A stretch of DNA of 64,000 nucleotides from Sycon ciliatum (GCF_964019385.1 NC_088645.1:29424574-29488573), one strand, 5' to 3'. Positions 1 to 10,060 are shown, counted from the first letter of the stretch. Numbers and translations: made by a program. Notes: generated from the letters alone by a model not told the origin.

Positions 1-382
1 GCACAAAGCGTCAAGAATCAACGGCTGCCCTTCGATTACGTTAGCAGTGGCAGAATGCAGCATGTAATGGTCAATCCTTGACTTAATTTGGTAATCGTTT
101 TAGTACCTCGAACCCCGTGCTGAGTTTGATACGGTTTCTGGTATCTTGGCCGTAGACTACTACGCATACTGCTTCTTGCGGTTTCTTTGGATTTTACTGA
201 TTGATTACTAGTATACTGTATTTATTTATCTAATAGAGTTCAGGTACCCTTTTCGGACCCTTTTTCAAATTTCAAAATTTGCAGTACTACACTGTGTACG
301 ATGAAATCACGAAAAACCGCCAAATACGGGAGCTCGCCAGAGCCAGGGCCCATCTTTTTATGAATGGACTGTAGGTTTGATT
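1..382. other. No gene recognised at window edge
   Basis: AT-leaning sequence with no open frame or repeat that I recognise. It may be the 5' flank, or a more decayed part, of the LINE fragment that follows. Confidence 0.4.
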
Positions 383-720
383 GTAGACGATCGCCTGACT
401 TGGAATAGCCACGTTACGCATATCTGTAAAACGTCTCGACAGGTTATAGGAGCACTGTGGAGAAATCGGAAGTGTCTCTCTCTGTAGACGAAGCGAATGG
501 CCTACGCATCCATGGTAGAGTCCAGGATCCGCTAGGGATGCTCAGCTTTCTTTCGCTCTCTCTCCAAGGCTAACGAGGAGAGACTTCAACGCCTATGCAA
601 CCCAGCCCTGCGAGCCGTGTACAACCGGAGCTCCCGTACCCGTATGACTCCCTTCTATGCGGAACGGTACGCTTTCCAACGGCCAAAGAGAGTTGGAAAG
701 CTGGTGTCTTTGTGGGTAAC
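383..720 (+). pseudogene. Non-LTR retrotransposon reverse transcriptase relic (C-terminal part)
   Basis: Two pieces in different frames read like the region just after the polymerase palm of CR1/L2-like reverse transcriptases. The first contains the motif LTWNSHVTHICK followed by VIGALWRN. The second contains ANEERLQRLCNPALRAVYNR and TRMTPFYAERY. In LINEs this stretch lies in the thumb and connection region after the YLGV motif. Frame changes and loss of everything upstream mark it as a dead 5'-truncated copy. The same VIGALWRN-type motif occurs in the LINE at 12-13.7 kb on the other strand, so the two may belong to related families. The ends are approximate because no poly(A) tail or target duplication is visible. 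Confidence 0.72.
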
Positions 721-1120
721 TTGAACATTTGGGCTCATGTAAAATCGCACTGATTTTGGGATTTCCCTGCAACCTTTTGCTTCAGCAAAAATATTGTGCT
801 TGACCGCATTCCTGTCAATTCGCAGTGGCTTTTCGTTGGTGAAGTAACATCCCACCCTCCCACCCCTGACTTCTGGGTGTGTGTTTATCGATATATTACG
901 GTTATATTATAATCTTATTAGCTTTCGTATTGGCCGTGTGGCTGTGGCAGTTACAACTGCTTTTCATTTTTTATTTAAAAAACGTAGGGGTGGTGTGCGC
1001 GTCGGGGGCCTTTGTATTGTTACGTAAAGCTTCAGATTGTATGGCTAGTGCCAGGGGAGTTGAATCTGCATGGGAAGAAGAGTATTGTGATTGAACTGAA
1101 GCTGGATGAGGCCGGGGAGT

Positions 1121-1153
<33 letters not shown>

Positions 1154-1826
1154 GTTCAAGATACCGTCGTGGGGCAGGGATGTAGGTCCTTTAGCTTGGA
1201 CGGGTGTTGTTACATTCATTGCAACATCTTGTCGCTTTCTGTGTGCTTTGCGCAGAGACTTATGCGTGTGTTATTGTCGTGAAAGAGGACCATAAAGACA
1301 CAACCTTCTTCGTGTACACCAACTCTTGCGTGAGACAATGTGCTCGCTGGTCCACGCGTGCCTACATTCCACCATGGAGCAGCCGCTGAACAGCGCATTA
1401 TTTGGAGATTTTGTCACTCCGGCTAGGCCAAACGTGCGGCTCCCAACAACATCTGCTGCAGCTTCCAGCCAGAACTCATCCCTCGTCTCTTTCTGCTGCA
1501 CGCGTTTGTAAGAGTCTTCCACCTGAGCCTAGAAAAATCACGTCCACCCTCCCCCCCCCTCCAGTTCAAAGGGGGGTAGCACGCCTATAGTCTTACTGTA
1601 GCGTGAACAGCAACTTCCTCCCCTGTTTTGAGTACTAGCAATCCTGATGTTCTGATACATGCCGAGGCTAGCTGTATGCTCAGTCTCCGGCTAGCTGTAC
1701 CCTCAGTCTATTGATTCTTGATCTTATCTTTTTTCTCTCTCTCTTTTCCTTTTTTAAATGTTTTACTGCAGGAAGTCGTCTTCATAATAAGGAGTCAGAT
1801 ATGCCTGTTTGTTGTACGACTTTAAA
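721..1826. other. Gene-free stretch with (GT)n/poly-G tract
   Basis: No convincing coding frame; the short open frames overlap on both strands and carry no motif. A (GT)n tract running into about 18 G residues lies at 1120-1154. This is ordinary spacer up to the TATA duplication that marks the Ginger-like element. Confidence 0.5.
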
Positions 1827-1830
1827 TATA

Positions 1831-2060
1831 TGTAGCACTCAGCAGTCCACCAGCTCTCTATATGTGTTCATTCCTCTATATGTCATCACTTGTTAACTTC
1901 GTGCCTATATGGCTTCACTGCGACTTTCTCTATATAACTCCAGGTCATTCTCTACATAACTCCACACGCGACTTTCCCTGTATATCTCCACTCAGGTTGA
2001 GACTTCCTCTGTATGACTCCAACTCAGATCAAGTTGCAAACTTCTCCACACAAAATCAAC
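1831..2060. repeat. Left terminal inverted repeat of Ginger-like element
   Basis: Begins TGTAGCACTCAG directly after TATA and continues with several spaced copies of CTCTATATRDCTCC-like units, for example around 1862, 1928 and 1978. The reverse complement of 9530-9750 shows the same order of motifs, including CACTGCGACTTTCTCT. The match is imperfect, so the inner boundary is approximate. Confidence 0.7.
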
Positions 2061-2558
2061 TCTTATAATCTTTCTTTCCACATGCAGCAACCACTTAGCC
2101 TCGAGGCAGAATTACACCCACTTAGGCTCAAGGCAGAATTAATCAGCGCAAGTCCTCCCAGCACTTAGCATAATGCACGACTACGCTCACATAATCTCTA
2201 TCGAAATCACACACATGGCATGAGCTGCAAGGCAGAAAGAAATACCGCATACTAGATACGAACATCAACAGAATAAATACCTTAATTTAACCAGTAAGAG
2301 GAAACTACGTCAAGAGGCTGACATGAAAAACAAAATCCTGACTGAATGCAAGATAGAAATCATTATATCAACATAATCAGTACATATTCATTGAAGCAGC
2401 ATAGCGCGCGCACCATATCAATCGCTACATCTACATAATCATTACATCATCATCATTGAAGCAGCATAACAAAATATAATAATAACTGTATTACTACAGT
2501 AACATAATCAGATATCGCCATTGAAGCAGCATCATTTTCTGTGGATTGCAGGGTGCAG

Positions 2559-4224
2559 TCAATAACGACGACGATAGCGACGGTTATCAACTATTGGCTG
2601 ATACCAACCTTCAGGTGGACTGCTGAACATTTCATCTTCTCCTGAGGCATTGGCAGCTGCTGGAGATGATCGATCACCGAGCAGACGCGCAGGATACTTG
2701 CCTTGGGCTGCACCGCTGGCATCGTCTACACTGTACAGGAGGAAGTTGCCAGGTGCTGTGTGGTGACCAACAACTACGCCCTCGTGCCACTGTTTCTGAA
2801 GGGCTGCAACACCTGCAGCTCCACCAAGATTGGCATGCTTGACATAGTAGACTGCCTGACAAATCCGATATTCAGGCATTGTAGATTGCCACTGGACCTC
2901 CAAAGGAACGTCCTCAGGCTTGTCGACCGAAGTAGCAGCAGCTTCAAAGCTAGGCCCTGTACAATGTGGCCTGGACACTGGGTCGCACCCAGATGTAATA
3001 GCTGATGCCGTTTCTGCTGTAAAGATGGGGTCTGCATCATGTGGAGTGGCATCAAGATGAGCCGGTGTCATTTCTGGTGTGTCCGTGCTAGAAGTAGAAG
3101 TTGCATCAGCATCTTCACCGCCGCAGTCTATGTCAACACCGTCATCCAGTGGAATGTGCTCAGAATCCAGGAAATCTCTCTCCTCACTGGTCAGATCATT
3201 GCGCGTTGGGGTGTTGTAGAGGCTGAAGTTAGGACGCCGCAGGAATAACTCAAACGTAGTCTTCTTCTTCAGACTGCGGTGAGCTCTGCTGTTGTACATA
3301 CAGTAAAGGTACTGCAGTCTGCTCGGCCAGTCTGGTTGCTCCTGCAGGTCCCGACGCAAGAAATTCGCCAGTGTTTGATTGAATCGCTCCACGCGTCCTT
3401 GACTCTGAGGGTGATATGGCCGTCCATTGACTTTCAAGGTCTTCAGTTCATTGATCACCTCAGCAAGCTTTGAGATATTGAACTCCTTGCCGTTATTAGT
3501 TTGCAGGGTTCTGGGGGAGGGGGGGGGGGGCACAACGGTACACACACTCCATGAAGACAGCAACTACATCTTTAGCTGATTTGCTTTTTATTGCTCCTTC
3601 CATGCCAAATGTTGAAAAGCAGTGAACAATATTTCACGCGTACTGGAAGCCACGAAATGCAGGCAACTTCTTCAGATCCATTTGCCAGCGGCTGTTGGGG
3701 TACGTGACCAGGATCGTCTTCCGTGTGAGGCTTGTTTTTGGTAGAGGTTGCTGCTTCCTGCAAAGCACACAGTTGACGTGTTGCTTGAACAAAACTTTGA
3801 CATTCTCACGTACAACAGAATAATATGAACAACGAAGACTTTCGTAAATGGTCTCAGCCTGTCGTTGGTCACGCGCGTGATCAGCAAAGATCAGGTTCGC
3901 CAGCGTATCCTTTGTCACACACGTCCGATGGGAAACATTGAGTTCTGTCGATTTCATGTACAGTCGGTTGCTCTCCAACTCGTACAGAAACTTGTCTACA
4001 TACTGTTGCACTTTACGATCGCTGACGGTGAGTTCCATTGTTGCAATATGCTGGCTGATTCGACGCTTTCCCCACTTGGGATTTTCAGCCTTCGCTTTGC
4101 AAGCCAGCGTAGTCTCCTCCATTGACACCCAAAAACTCTCCGCATTTCTGTCCTTCGTTTTCGAGGAGCTCCTTGCGCCCTTTGCCACTCTAATGGCATC
4201 TGTAGGGCCTCGGTCGTCCTCCAT
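2559..4224 (-). pseudogene. Broken Ginger-type integrase (transposase)
   Basis: The two large open pieces are 4224-3634 and 3563-2559. The first holds an HHCC-like zinc region ending CVLCRKQ and the first catalytic region (WQMDLKK). The second holds LQTNNGKEF, where DDE integrases normally have a TDNG motif, then QGRVERFNQT with the conserved glutamate, followed by a long acidic linker and a C-terminal domain. The second catalytic Asp therefore appears as Asn. A stop after FRGFQYA and a pure C-run near 3517-3530 that shifts frame separate the halves, so the product cannot be made. Family knowledge: this integrase type occurs in Ginger transposons and in domesticated GIN1/KRBA2-like genes. The position inside TGT...ACA termini favours a transposon over a domesticated gene. 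The N-terminus at 4224 is the first Met before the conserved region. Confidence 0.8.
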
Positions 4225-4363
4225 TTCCTAACTGCAACATCACAACGCTACTAATAAAACATGGCCTACAGCTCATCCATCGTAGTGAAACCTAACTCGT
4301 CATGACAAAGAAAATTCCTCAACTAACCGAAAAGCACCATGCACCAACAGGCAACAAGGAGAA

Positions 4364-4535
4364 TGTAACCGTTTGAAGGTATTCTTGGAAAAGACAATGC
4401 TTGCTCAAGGCAACACAACTGATATAGGGCACGAAGTGCCCTAAGGTGATAACGCGCGTGCTGACAGGATAGGGAAAGGTGCAAGATACAGAGCTAGAGG
4501 GCAGATAAGGTTAGCGCTAACAGGGAACTGTTACA
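4364..4535 (-). repeat. 3' LTR of gypsy element
   Basis: 172 bp with TGTAAC...GTTACA ends. It reads the same as the copy at 9348-9519 at every position I compared. It lies downstream of pol in transcription sense. Confidence 0.93.
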
Positions 4536-4552
4536 CCATCCCTCCCTCCTAA
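4536..4552 (-). other. Polypurine tract of gypsy element
   Basis: On the minus strand AGGAGGGAGGGATGG directly abuts the 3' LTR. This is the expected primer site for plus-strand DNA synthesis. Confidence 0.8.
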
Positions 4553-4820
4553 GCGAGGCACAGGTGCCTCCAGGGAGTCGAGGAATATGTGGAAAGGGAA
4601 TAATCAAAATGAAATCGTGTCAACCCAACAACGCTCATCTAATTGAAGCACCGTGCAAAGTAACCAAGGACAGTCAGGCGAGTGAAGATAACGGAAATGG
4701 GGAAAATCTAAAACAGGAGGGGAATGGATTGCTTAACACAACAAGGATCAAGTGGGAATTCTCAAGGTACACGTGCAATTGAATTTGAGCGAGTAACATT
4801 TCGCGGTAACCATAGTGTCA

Positions 4821-7800
4821 CTAACATGCCCTGGACGCCCTGTAACGCCTCAGAGCAACTATCGGCCTACCGGCCTCGTCCAGCAAGTTCCCTTCTGGCT
4901 CCCAGGTGGCTTCGTCGTCTGGGTACCCTTGCCACTTGACAAGGTACTGAGTTTGATGCCTTCGCTGGCGATCGTCAAGAATCTTCTCCACCATGTATCT
5001 GGTCTGACCGTGCAAGTCAGTGAACGGTGGCGGGGGTGGCTGCCGCCTGCCGGGAATAGTATTCTGCTCATACCGGCGCAGAGCAGTGACATTGAAGACA
5101 GGGTGGCACCGAATAGCGCTGGGGAGATCCAGCTGATAGGCGTTGGGTCCGATCTTCTTGATGATTGGGTAGGGCCCGAACCACTTAGGGCGTAGCTTCT
5201 GTGAAGGCTGATCCCGGGCTTCTGCGGTTGTTAGGAAATCCTTGTACACCAGCACCATGTCGCCAACCTTCAGGTTGCTGGGCACCCTTCCCCTGTCTGC
5301 ATACTGAGCTTGTCTAGCCTGAGCGGCAATCATGGCGTCCTTTGCCAACTTGACGGCATCCGCCCGATCCTGGATCCAGTCTGGGGCACTCCCTCCTCCC
5401 CTCCGTGCCAGGAAATCTGGTGGGGACTTGGGATTAAGTCCATAATTTAGATAAAACGGCGTGCTAGAAGTGGAAGACTGATATGAACTATTAATTGCAA
5501 ATTCGCAAAGAGGCAGAAGCTTGTCCCAATTATCTTGTTTGTGGTTAACAAACGCTCTAAGCACATCCTCAATTACTCTATTCATTCTCTCAGTCTGCCC
5601 ATCGGTCTGTGGGTGATTGGCAGTACTAAACGACAAGGTGGTACCTAATTGATGAAACAATTCCCGGAAAAATTCAGAAGTAAATCTTGGGTCCCGATCA
5701 CAAACAATAGTGGAACTCAAACCGTGTAATCTAAACACATTCTGGAGATACAAATCAGCAGAACCCTTAGCGTCAATTTTGGAAGTCGTGGGGACTAAAT
5801 GGACACATTTTGTAAGCCGGTCAACAAATGTATAAATTGCATCAAAGCCCTGAGGGGTCTGGGGTAAGCCAACGATAAAGTCCATGGAAATATCTTTCCA
5901 GGGGGTGTCTGGTACTGGGAGCGATTGCAGCAAACCGGATCTAGGCAACCCACCCTTAGTGCGCTGACATATGCCGCAAGACTTAACAAATTTCTTCACG
6001 TCAAGGCCCATCTTGGGCCAATAGAAGAATTGACGAAGCCGGAAATATGTACGATCCCGTCCCTGATGGCCTGCCGTAACACAGTCGTGGTACTCCTGCA
6101 GGAGCTGAAGCCTTACTGCACACTTGGGTACACACAAGCGATTGTTTGGTGCTGCACGGAGGTATAGGTACCTGGATTCTTCATCCCAATAGTACCGCTC
6201 GTGTAGATTATCAGAGGAATCGCCGCGCAGCCGCTGAATTATTGGGGAAAGCTGCTCGTCATTCTGATATGCTTCCGAAATCATCTCAGCAACCCTATCA
6301 CTCAGTTCCAAAGCAAACTCAATCGCATTCAAATGGGGTGCTGGTAGGACGGGTGGGCAATCCTTTTCCTCAACTACATTGCCAATTGCTGACCCGCGCA
6401 GATCAGGGCGGCGGGATAACGCATCAGCCATATTTTCCTTGCCGGGTTTGTGATTAACTGTGAAGTCATAATCTGCAAGAAATTCAACCCATCTAGCTTC
6501 GCGCTTAGTGAGATTGGCTTTTGTGCTCAAGTAGACTACGGCCATGCTGTCACTGAACACTTCAAAATGCTGGAATAGATAAATTCTCCAGGATCGCAGT
6601 GCAAACACCACCGCCAGGGTTTCGCGTTCTGCAGCAGTGTAATTTCGCTCCGCTTGTGACAGCTTACGACTGGCATATGCCACAGGATGCCAAGCACTAT
6701 CGCTCTCCCCCTGTTGGAGAAGGACGCCTGCTATTGCAAAATCACTTGCGTCTGTTGCAACTCTGAAAGGCTTCTGCACGTTTGCTAGTTTCAACAGCGG
6801 TGCACTCAACAAGGCCTGTCTCAGGGATTCGAATGCATGCTGACGGGGGCCACTCCATTCGAACCTGGCATGTTTGCCAGTGATCTCCTCTAATGGCCGC
6901 GATATAGTAGAGTAGTGCTCAATAAATCTTCTAAAGTAGTTCGCAAAACCAAGGAACTGTCTCACCTCCGTAACTGTCGTCGGTGGCTGCCATTCCCTCA
7001 CTGCTTTAAGCTTCTTTGGATCTGGAGCGATACATTCACCGTCGATGCGATGCCCTAGAAACAGAACATCCTTGACACCAAACTCACATTTCGACTGCTT
7101 ACAGAATAGCCTATTTTTCCGGAGCGTCTCAAGAACTGTCTGGATATGTTCAAGATGATCTTGCCAGGATTTGCTGAAGATAAGAATATCATCCAGAAAC
7201 ACTACCACAAACCGCCGTAAGTACGGTTGGAGAATACTGTTCATCAGTGACTGAAACGTGGCAGGGGCGTTAGTTAATCCAAAGCCCATGACCCGGAACT
7301 GGAAATGACCGAAGGGAGTATTGATAGCCGTCTTAGGTACATCTTCCTGACGGATCCTAAGCTGATTGTATCCCGAGCGTAAATCCAGCTTACTGAAGTA
7401 TGAGCTACCTTGAATGGTATCAAACAGGTCATCAATGTTTGGGAGGCAAGCCTTGTTTTTGATGGTGATCCTGTTCAAATTCCGCCAATCACAAACCATG
7501 CGCAATGAGCCATCAGACTTTTTAACGAAAAAGACTGGGGCACCGTATGGTGACTTGCTGGGTTCAATGAAGCCCTTGCGGAGGAGTTCCGTGAGCTGGG
7601 CTTGCAATTCGTCCATCTCGGGTTTGGGGAGACGGTAGGCAGCCCGTGATGGAGGAACGGCACCCTCCTCAGTCACAATCTCATGGTCGACATCCCTCTC
7701 TGGCGGAAGCTCGGTCGGCAGGTCGTCTGGAAAGATGTCCGAGTACCGCCGCAGAAGGTTAGCCAGCTGCTCTTGATGATCTGGGTGTTGTCTGGCGGCT

Positions 7801-8597
7801 GATGGCTTGCTGTCCTCCTCCTCGTCGTCAGTAGCGTTGACCCACGCCAGGATTCCCTGCGCGCCTTTCCTCAACTCGCGGCGAGCCTGAGAACCAGATA
7901 TGAGCATGCTCTCAATTGGCGGCGACTCCTGACGCTCCGTATCACTATTTTGGTCGGAAGGGTGTTTAGCAACGAGCGGCTCTCCGTTCAGTTTGACTTC
8001 GTTGGTCTGAAAGTTGATATCCGGATTGTGTCTGGTCAGCCATGGCTTGCCCAGGATAGCATCATAGCGGCTCAACGGAAAAACTGTGAAAGATTGGGTG
8101 TCGCTGAAGTCTTTCACGATAACCTTTACCGGACCGGTCCTCTGCAGTCCCGATGATGTCGATGAGCCATCAGCCAGGGTTACCTTCAGTGTTTCGTCCT
8201 TGCTCTCCGTAACAAGGCCGTTTCTTTGCACGAAAGCTTCCGATATGAAGTCGTGCGTCGATCCCGAGTCAATAAGCATAATTGCCCGGCGGCCGTTGAT
8301 CCTGCCCTCAACACGGAGAAGGTCATGCTCCAAAGGAAGCTCCGTGTCCTGTACTGCGATATCAACGTTGCTGACATGGGATTCCTGTTCGGCAACAGCT
8401 TCCGAATCAGCTTGCAGTGTCGGTTCTTCCAGCTCTAGTACGCTGTAACGGTTGCGTATGTCAACCGGGTAACCGTTGGGTGCTTTCCGCTTGGTCGCCA
8501 GCGAGCGCACGCCATTTTTCACTGGCGACCAGCGTTTGGGTGTTGATTGCTGGGACAATCCCGAGCTAGGTGACCTGGCTTCCGACAAGCGAAGCAT
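4821..8597 (-). CDS. pol: Pol polyprotein of chromovirus (PR-RT-RH-IN-chromodomain)
   Basis: 1,258 residues without a stop. Domains in order: aspartic protease with DSG at 110-112; reverse transcriptase with FLDD at 467-470; RNase H with DAS near 616; integrase with an HHCC zinc region (H837, H844, C874, C877) and DDE residues near D906, D967 and E1003; a GPY/F-like region (WFGPYPI near 1139-1145); and a chromodomain at about 1201-1250 (YMVEKILDDR, YLVKWQGY, TWEPEGNL). The chromodomain binds methylated histone tails in related elements and steers integration. The first Met at 8597 is probably not a true initiator, because pol overlaps gag by 79 bp in the -1 frame and is likely expressed as a Gag-Pol fusion. 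All catalytic motifs I can check are intact, so the copy may be active. Confidence 0.95.
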   Translation of the reverse strand: MLRLSEARSPSSGLSQQSTPKRWSPVKNGVRSLATKRKAPNGYPVDIRNRYSVLELEEPTLQADSEAVAEQESHVSNVDIAVQDTELPLEHDLLRVEGRINGRRAIMLIDSGSTHDFISEAFVQRNGLVTESKDETLKVTLADGSSTSSGLQRTGPVKVIVKDFSDTQSFTVFPLSRYDAILGKPWLTRHNPDINFQTNEVKLNGEPLVAKHPSDQNSDTERQESPPIESMLISGSQARRELRKGAQGILAWVNATDDEEEDSKPSAARQHPDHQEQLANLLRRYSDIFPDDLPTELPPERDVDHEIVTEEGAVPPSRAAYRLPKPEMDELQAQLTELLRKGFIEPSKSPYGAPVFFVKKSDGSLRMVCDWRNLNRITIKNKACLPNIDDLFDTIQGSSYFSKLDLRSGYNQLRIRQEDVPKTAINTPFGHFQFRVMGFGLTNAPATFQSLMNSILQPYLRRFVVVFLDDILIFSKSWQDHLEHIQTVLETLRKNRLFCKQSKCEFGVKDVLFLGHRIDGECIAPDPKKLKAVREWQPPTTVTEVRQFLGFANYFRRFIEHYSTISRPLEEITGKHARFEWSGPRQHAFESLRQALLSAPLLKLANVQKPFRVATDASDFAIAGVLLQQGESDSAWHPVAYASRKLSQAERNYTAAERETLAVVFALRSWRIYLFQHFEVFSDSMAVVYLSTKANLTKREARWVEFLADYDFTVNHKPGKENMADALSRRPDLRGSAIGNVVEEKDCPPVLPAPHLNAIEFALELSDRVAEMISEAYQNDEQLSPIIQRLRGDSSDNLHERYYWDEESRYLYLRAAPNNRLCVPKCAVRLQLLQEYHDCVTAGHQGRDRTYFRLRQFFYWPKMGLDVKKFVKSCGICQRTKGGLPRSGLLQSLPVPDTPWKDISMDFIVGLPQTPQGFDAIYTFVDRLTKCVHLVPTTSKIDAKGSADLYLQNVFRLHGLSSTIVCDRDPRFTSEFFRELFHQLGTTLSFSTANHPQTDGQTERMNRVIEDVLRAFVNHKQDNWDKLLPLCEFAINSSYQSSTSSTPFYLNYGLNPKSPPDFLARRGGGSAPDWIQDRADAVKLAKDAMIAAQARQAQYADRGRVPSNLKVGDMVLVYKDFLTTAEARDQPSQKLRPKWFGPYPIIKKIGPNAYQLDLPSAIRCHPVFNVTALRRYEQNTIPGRRQPPPPPFTDLHGQTRYMVEKILDDRQRRHQTQYLVKWQGYPDDEATWEPEGNLLDEAGRPIVALRRYRASRAC

Positions 8598-9334
8598 CCA
8601 CCCTCCCGACTCAGGTGACGCCTCTCCTCCGGTGTTAGCCTTTGGGGTCGTACGGGCTGACTTCGGTGCTGAATCGGGTTCGGCTGTTGGTCCGCCGTTT
8701 GCGCTGACCTGATCGCTTGGCTCAGATCAGTGGGGTGCTCTCGCAGCACCCGGGTCTTGACAGATGGGTGCAGTCCATTTACGAACAGCAGTCCTCGGGT
8801 CAGCTCGTCGATCTCAGGCACTTGTAGGCTTAGGCGCGAGAACTCGGTGACATAGCTCTCCAAGCTTGAGTGCTGCCTGACAGCGGAGAGATCCAGTCGC
8901 ACCCGCTCTTGATGATGCAACGGACCGTACACCTTGGCGAGGGCTTCACGCAGCGCTGGCCACGTCGAGAACTCCACACCCGTATCCAACGATGCAATGA
9001 GCCATAGCTTGGCGTTGCCGCTCAGGAAGCCCGCTGCGTAATCCACCATCACCGATGAGTCGGTGATTCCCAGTGACCGAATCGCCAGCTCAATGGAGAA
9101 AGCCCACTCCTTGAACTGCGAGGGCTTGCCATCGAAGATCGGCGGCTCCTTAGCGTGCCGAGGCTTCCCGGACGAATGAGCGGGCGGCACAGGGAGCGGT
9201 TGTTGTCGGTTGCTCAGACGGGTGCTGACTTGGCGACTGGCTTCACGGACCTCGCTGGCCAACCTGAATAGCAACACAGAAAGAACAAGGATCGCCACGA
9301 CAATGGCGAGCTCCAAGAACACCATGTTAACCAT
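8519..9334 (-). CDS. gag: Gag of gypsy element, with hydrophobic N-terminus
   Basis: 271 residues. Gag forms the particle that packages retroelement RNA. The C-terminal part has one zinc knuckle, CFACRKPGHLARDC (CX2CX4HX4C), near residue 250. The central part (about 60-190) has the LREALAKVYGP and DLSAVRQ features of gypsy Gag capsid-like domains. Unusually, residues 4-25 are strongly hydrophobic (VFLELAIVVAILVLSVLLFRLA) and look like a membrane segment or signal anchor. Start choice: the ATG at 9334 lies inside the primer-binding site, and a second ATG lies three codons on, so either could be used. Its 3' end overlaps pol by 79 bp, with pol in the -1 frame. I see no classical slippery heptamer just before the stop, so how pol is expressed is open. 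Confidence 0.88.
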   Translation of the reverse strand: MVNMVFLELAIVVAILVLSVLLFRLASEVREASRQVSTRLSNRQQPLPVPPAHSSGKPRHAKEPPIFDGKPSQFKEWAFSIELAIRSLGITDSSVMVDYAAGFLSGNAKLWLIASLDTGVEFSTWPALREALAKVYGPLHHQERVRLDLSAVRQHSSLESYVTEFSRLSLQVPEIDELTRGLLFVNGLHPSVKTRVLREHPTDLSQAIRSAQTADQQPNPIQHRSQPVRPQRLTPEERRHLSREGGCFACRKPGHLARDCPSNQHPNAGRQ

Positions 9335-9346
9335 CCTCCGCTACCA
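9329..9346 (-). other. Primer-binding site, initiator-Met tRNA type
   Basis: The minus strand reads TGGTAGCGGAGGATGGTT, starting two bases after the 5' LTR begins counting inward. From general knowledge the 3' end of animal initiator tRNA predicts TGGTAGCAGAGGATGGTT, one mismatch away. The ATG within this site is also the first codon of the gag frame. Confidence 0.78.
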
Positions 9347-9347
9347 G

Positions 9348-9519
9348 TGTAACCGTTTGAAGGTATTCTTGGAAAAGACAATGCTTGCTCAAGGCAACAC
9401 AACTGATATAGGGCACGAAGTGCCCTAAGGTGATAACGCGCGTGCTGACAGGATAGGGAAAGGTGCAAGATACAGAGCTAGAGGGCAGATAAGGTTAGCG
9501 CTAACAGGGAACTGTTACA
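9348..9519 (-). repeat. 5' LTR of gypsy element
   Basis: 172 bp, identical by eye to 4364-4535. It should contain the promoter for minus-strand transcription, though I see no clear TATA box. GAGAA follows at 9520-9524 as the target duplication. Confidence 0.93.
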
Positions 9520-9529
9520 GAGAACTTTA

Positions 9530-9750
9530 TGCAGCGCCGAGTTGCAAAAGTCGCTACTGGAGCTATATAGAGAAAGAACTGGAGTTATGTAGAGAAATTC
9601 GCGACTGCACGGGAGCTATATAGAGAAGGACCTGGAGAGAAAGTCGCAGTGCAAATTTTTGGAGCCATAATTATAGCGAAGTTGCGTACGAAAAAGCCAT
9701 ATAGAGGCAGTGACGGCAAATAGAGAAATGAAGCCATACTGAGTGTAACA
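9530..9750. repeat. Right terminal inverted repeat of Ginger-like element
   Basis: Ends CTGAGTGTAACA directly before TATA. It carries repeated units such as GGAGCTATATAGAGAAAG and GGAGTTATGTAGAGAAA, the inverse of units in the left end. This would be the upstream (5') side of the integrase gene before the gypsy insertion separated them. Confidence 0.7.
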
Positions 9751-9774
9751 TATATCTAACCAACCAACCAGCCA

Positions 9775-10060
9775 ACCAACTCGTACTTGCACAGGAAACC
9801 TCGCCCTCGGTGACGTCTAATCTGCAATTTCTACTCCAAACTACTCCCCATGCTGAAAACAAAATGTGTCGTTTACTCTGATAAGGAAGAGCAGCCCTGA
9901 GCACTTGTCACCCCAAACGACAAAGTTCTCTTTGCACCACCAATACTTTTTTTCGGATGTAAAAGTGACCAAACGTTTGCGTGCAGGTTTTGAATTTACG
10001 GCAAGAGTAATGGTGAAATCACGTGCCCACATTTTACCTTTGGTTGGTTGGTTTTTATTT
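9775..10060 (+). repeat. Repeat family R1, copy 1 (partial)
   Basis: Matches 62900-63170 in the same orientation and the inverse of 24640-24900 and 63735-64000. Shared landmarks include CAATTTCTACTCCAA, ACTTGTCACYCCAAACKACA and AAAAGTGACY. This copy holds only about the last 280 bp of the family. It is bracketed by CCAACCAACC-type (9756-9781) and GGTTGGTTGGTTTT-type (10044-10060) tracts, which are inverse to each other. Confidence 0.75.

Larger units (their letters stand above)
4364..9519 (-). mobile_element. Complete Ty3/gypsy chromovirus retrotransposon
   Basis: Two 172-bp LTRs (4364-4535 and 9348-9519), which look identical by eye, flank a gag ORF and an uninterrupted pol ORF in minus orientation. 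A 5-bp duplication, GAGAA, sits at 4359-4363 and 9520-9524. A tRNA-iMet type primer-binding site lies next to the 5' LTR (right side) and a polypurine tract next to the 3' LTR (left side). The pol order is protease, reverse transcriptase, RNase H, integrase, chromodomain, which defines chromoviruses. Identical LTRs and intact ORFs point to recent insertion and possible autonomy. It sits inside the Ginger-like element, in the same orientation as that element's gene. Confidence 0.95.
1831..9750 (-). mobile_element. Ginger-like DNA transposon, interrupted by a nested gypsy element
   Basis: The left end starts TGTAGCACTCAG and the right end is the inverse of TGTTACACTCAG. Both are flanked by TATA (1827-1830 and 9751-9754), giving a 4-bp target duplication. 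Ginger elements are cut-and-paste transposons with TGTNR termini, 4-bp duplications and an integrase related to gypsy integrase; all three features are present. The terminal regions (about 1831-2060 and 9530-9750) are imperfect inverted repeats rich in variants of CTATATAGAGAAAG. The only coding region is the broken minus-strand integrase at 2559-4224. A complete gypsy retrotransposon occupies 4364-9519. Without it the element would be about 2.76 kb. It is non-functional now because the integrase is broken as well as interrupted upstream. Confidence 0.82.

Noticed and set aside
2559..4224. Domesticated GIN1/KRBA2-like host gene
   Set aside because: The frame is broken by a stop and a C-run, a catalytic residue is lost, and transposon termini with a target duplication surround it.
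5795..8450. Several plus-strand frames of 60-120 codons
   Set aside because: Antisense to the intact gypsy pol gene.
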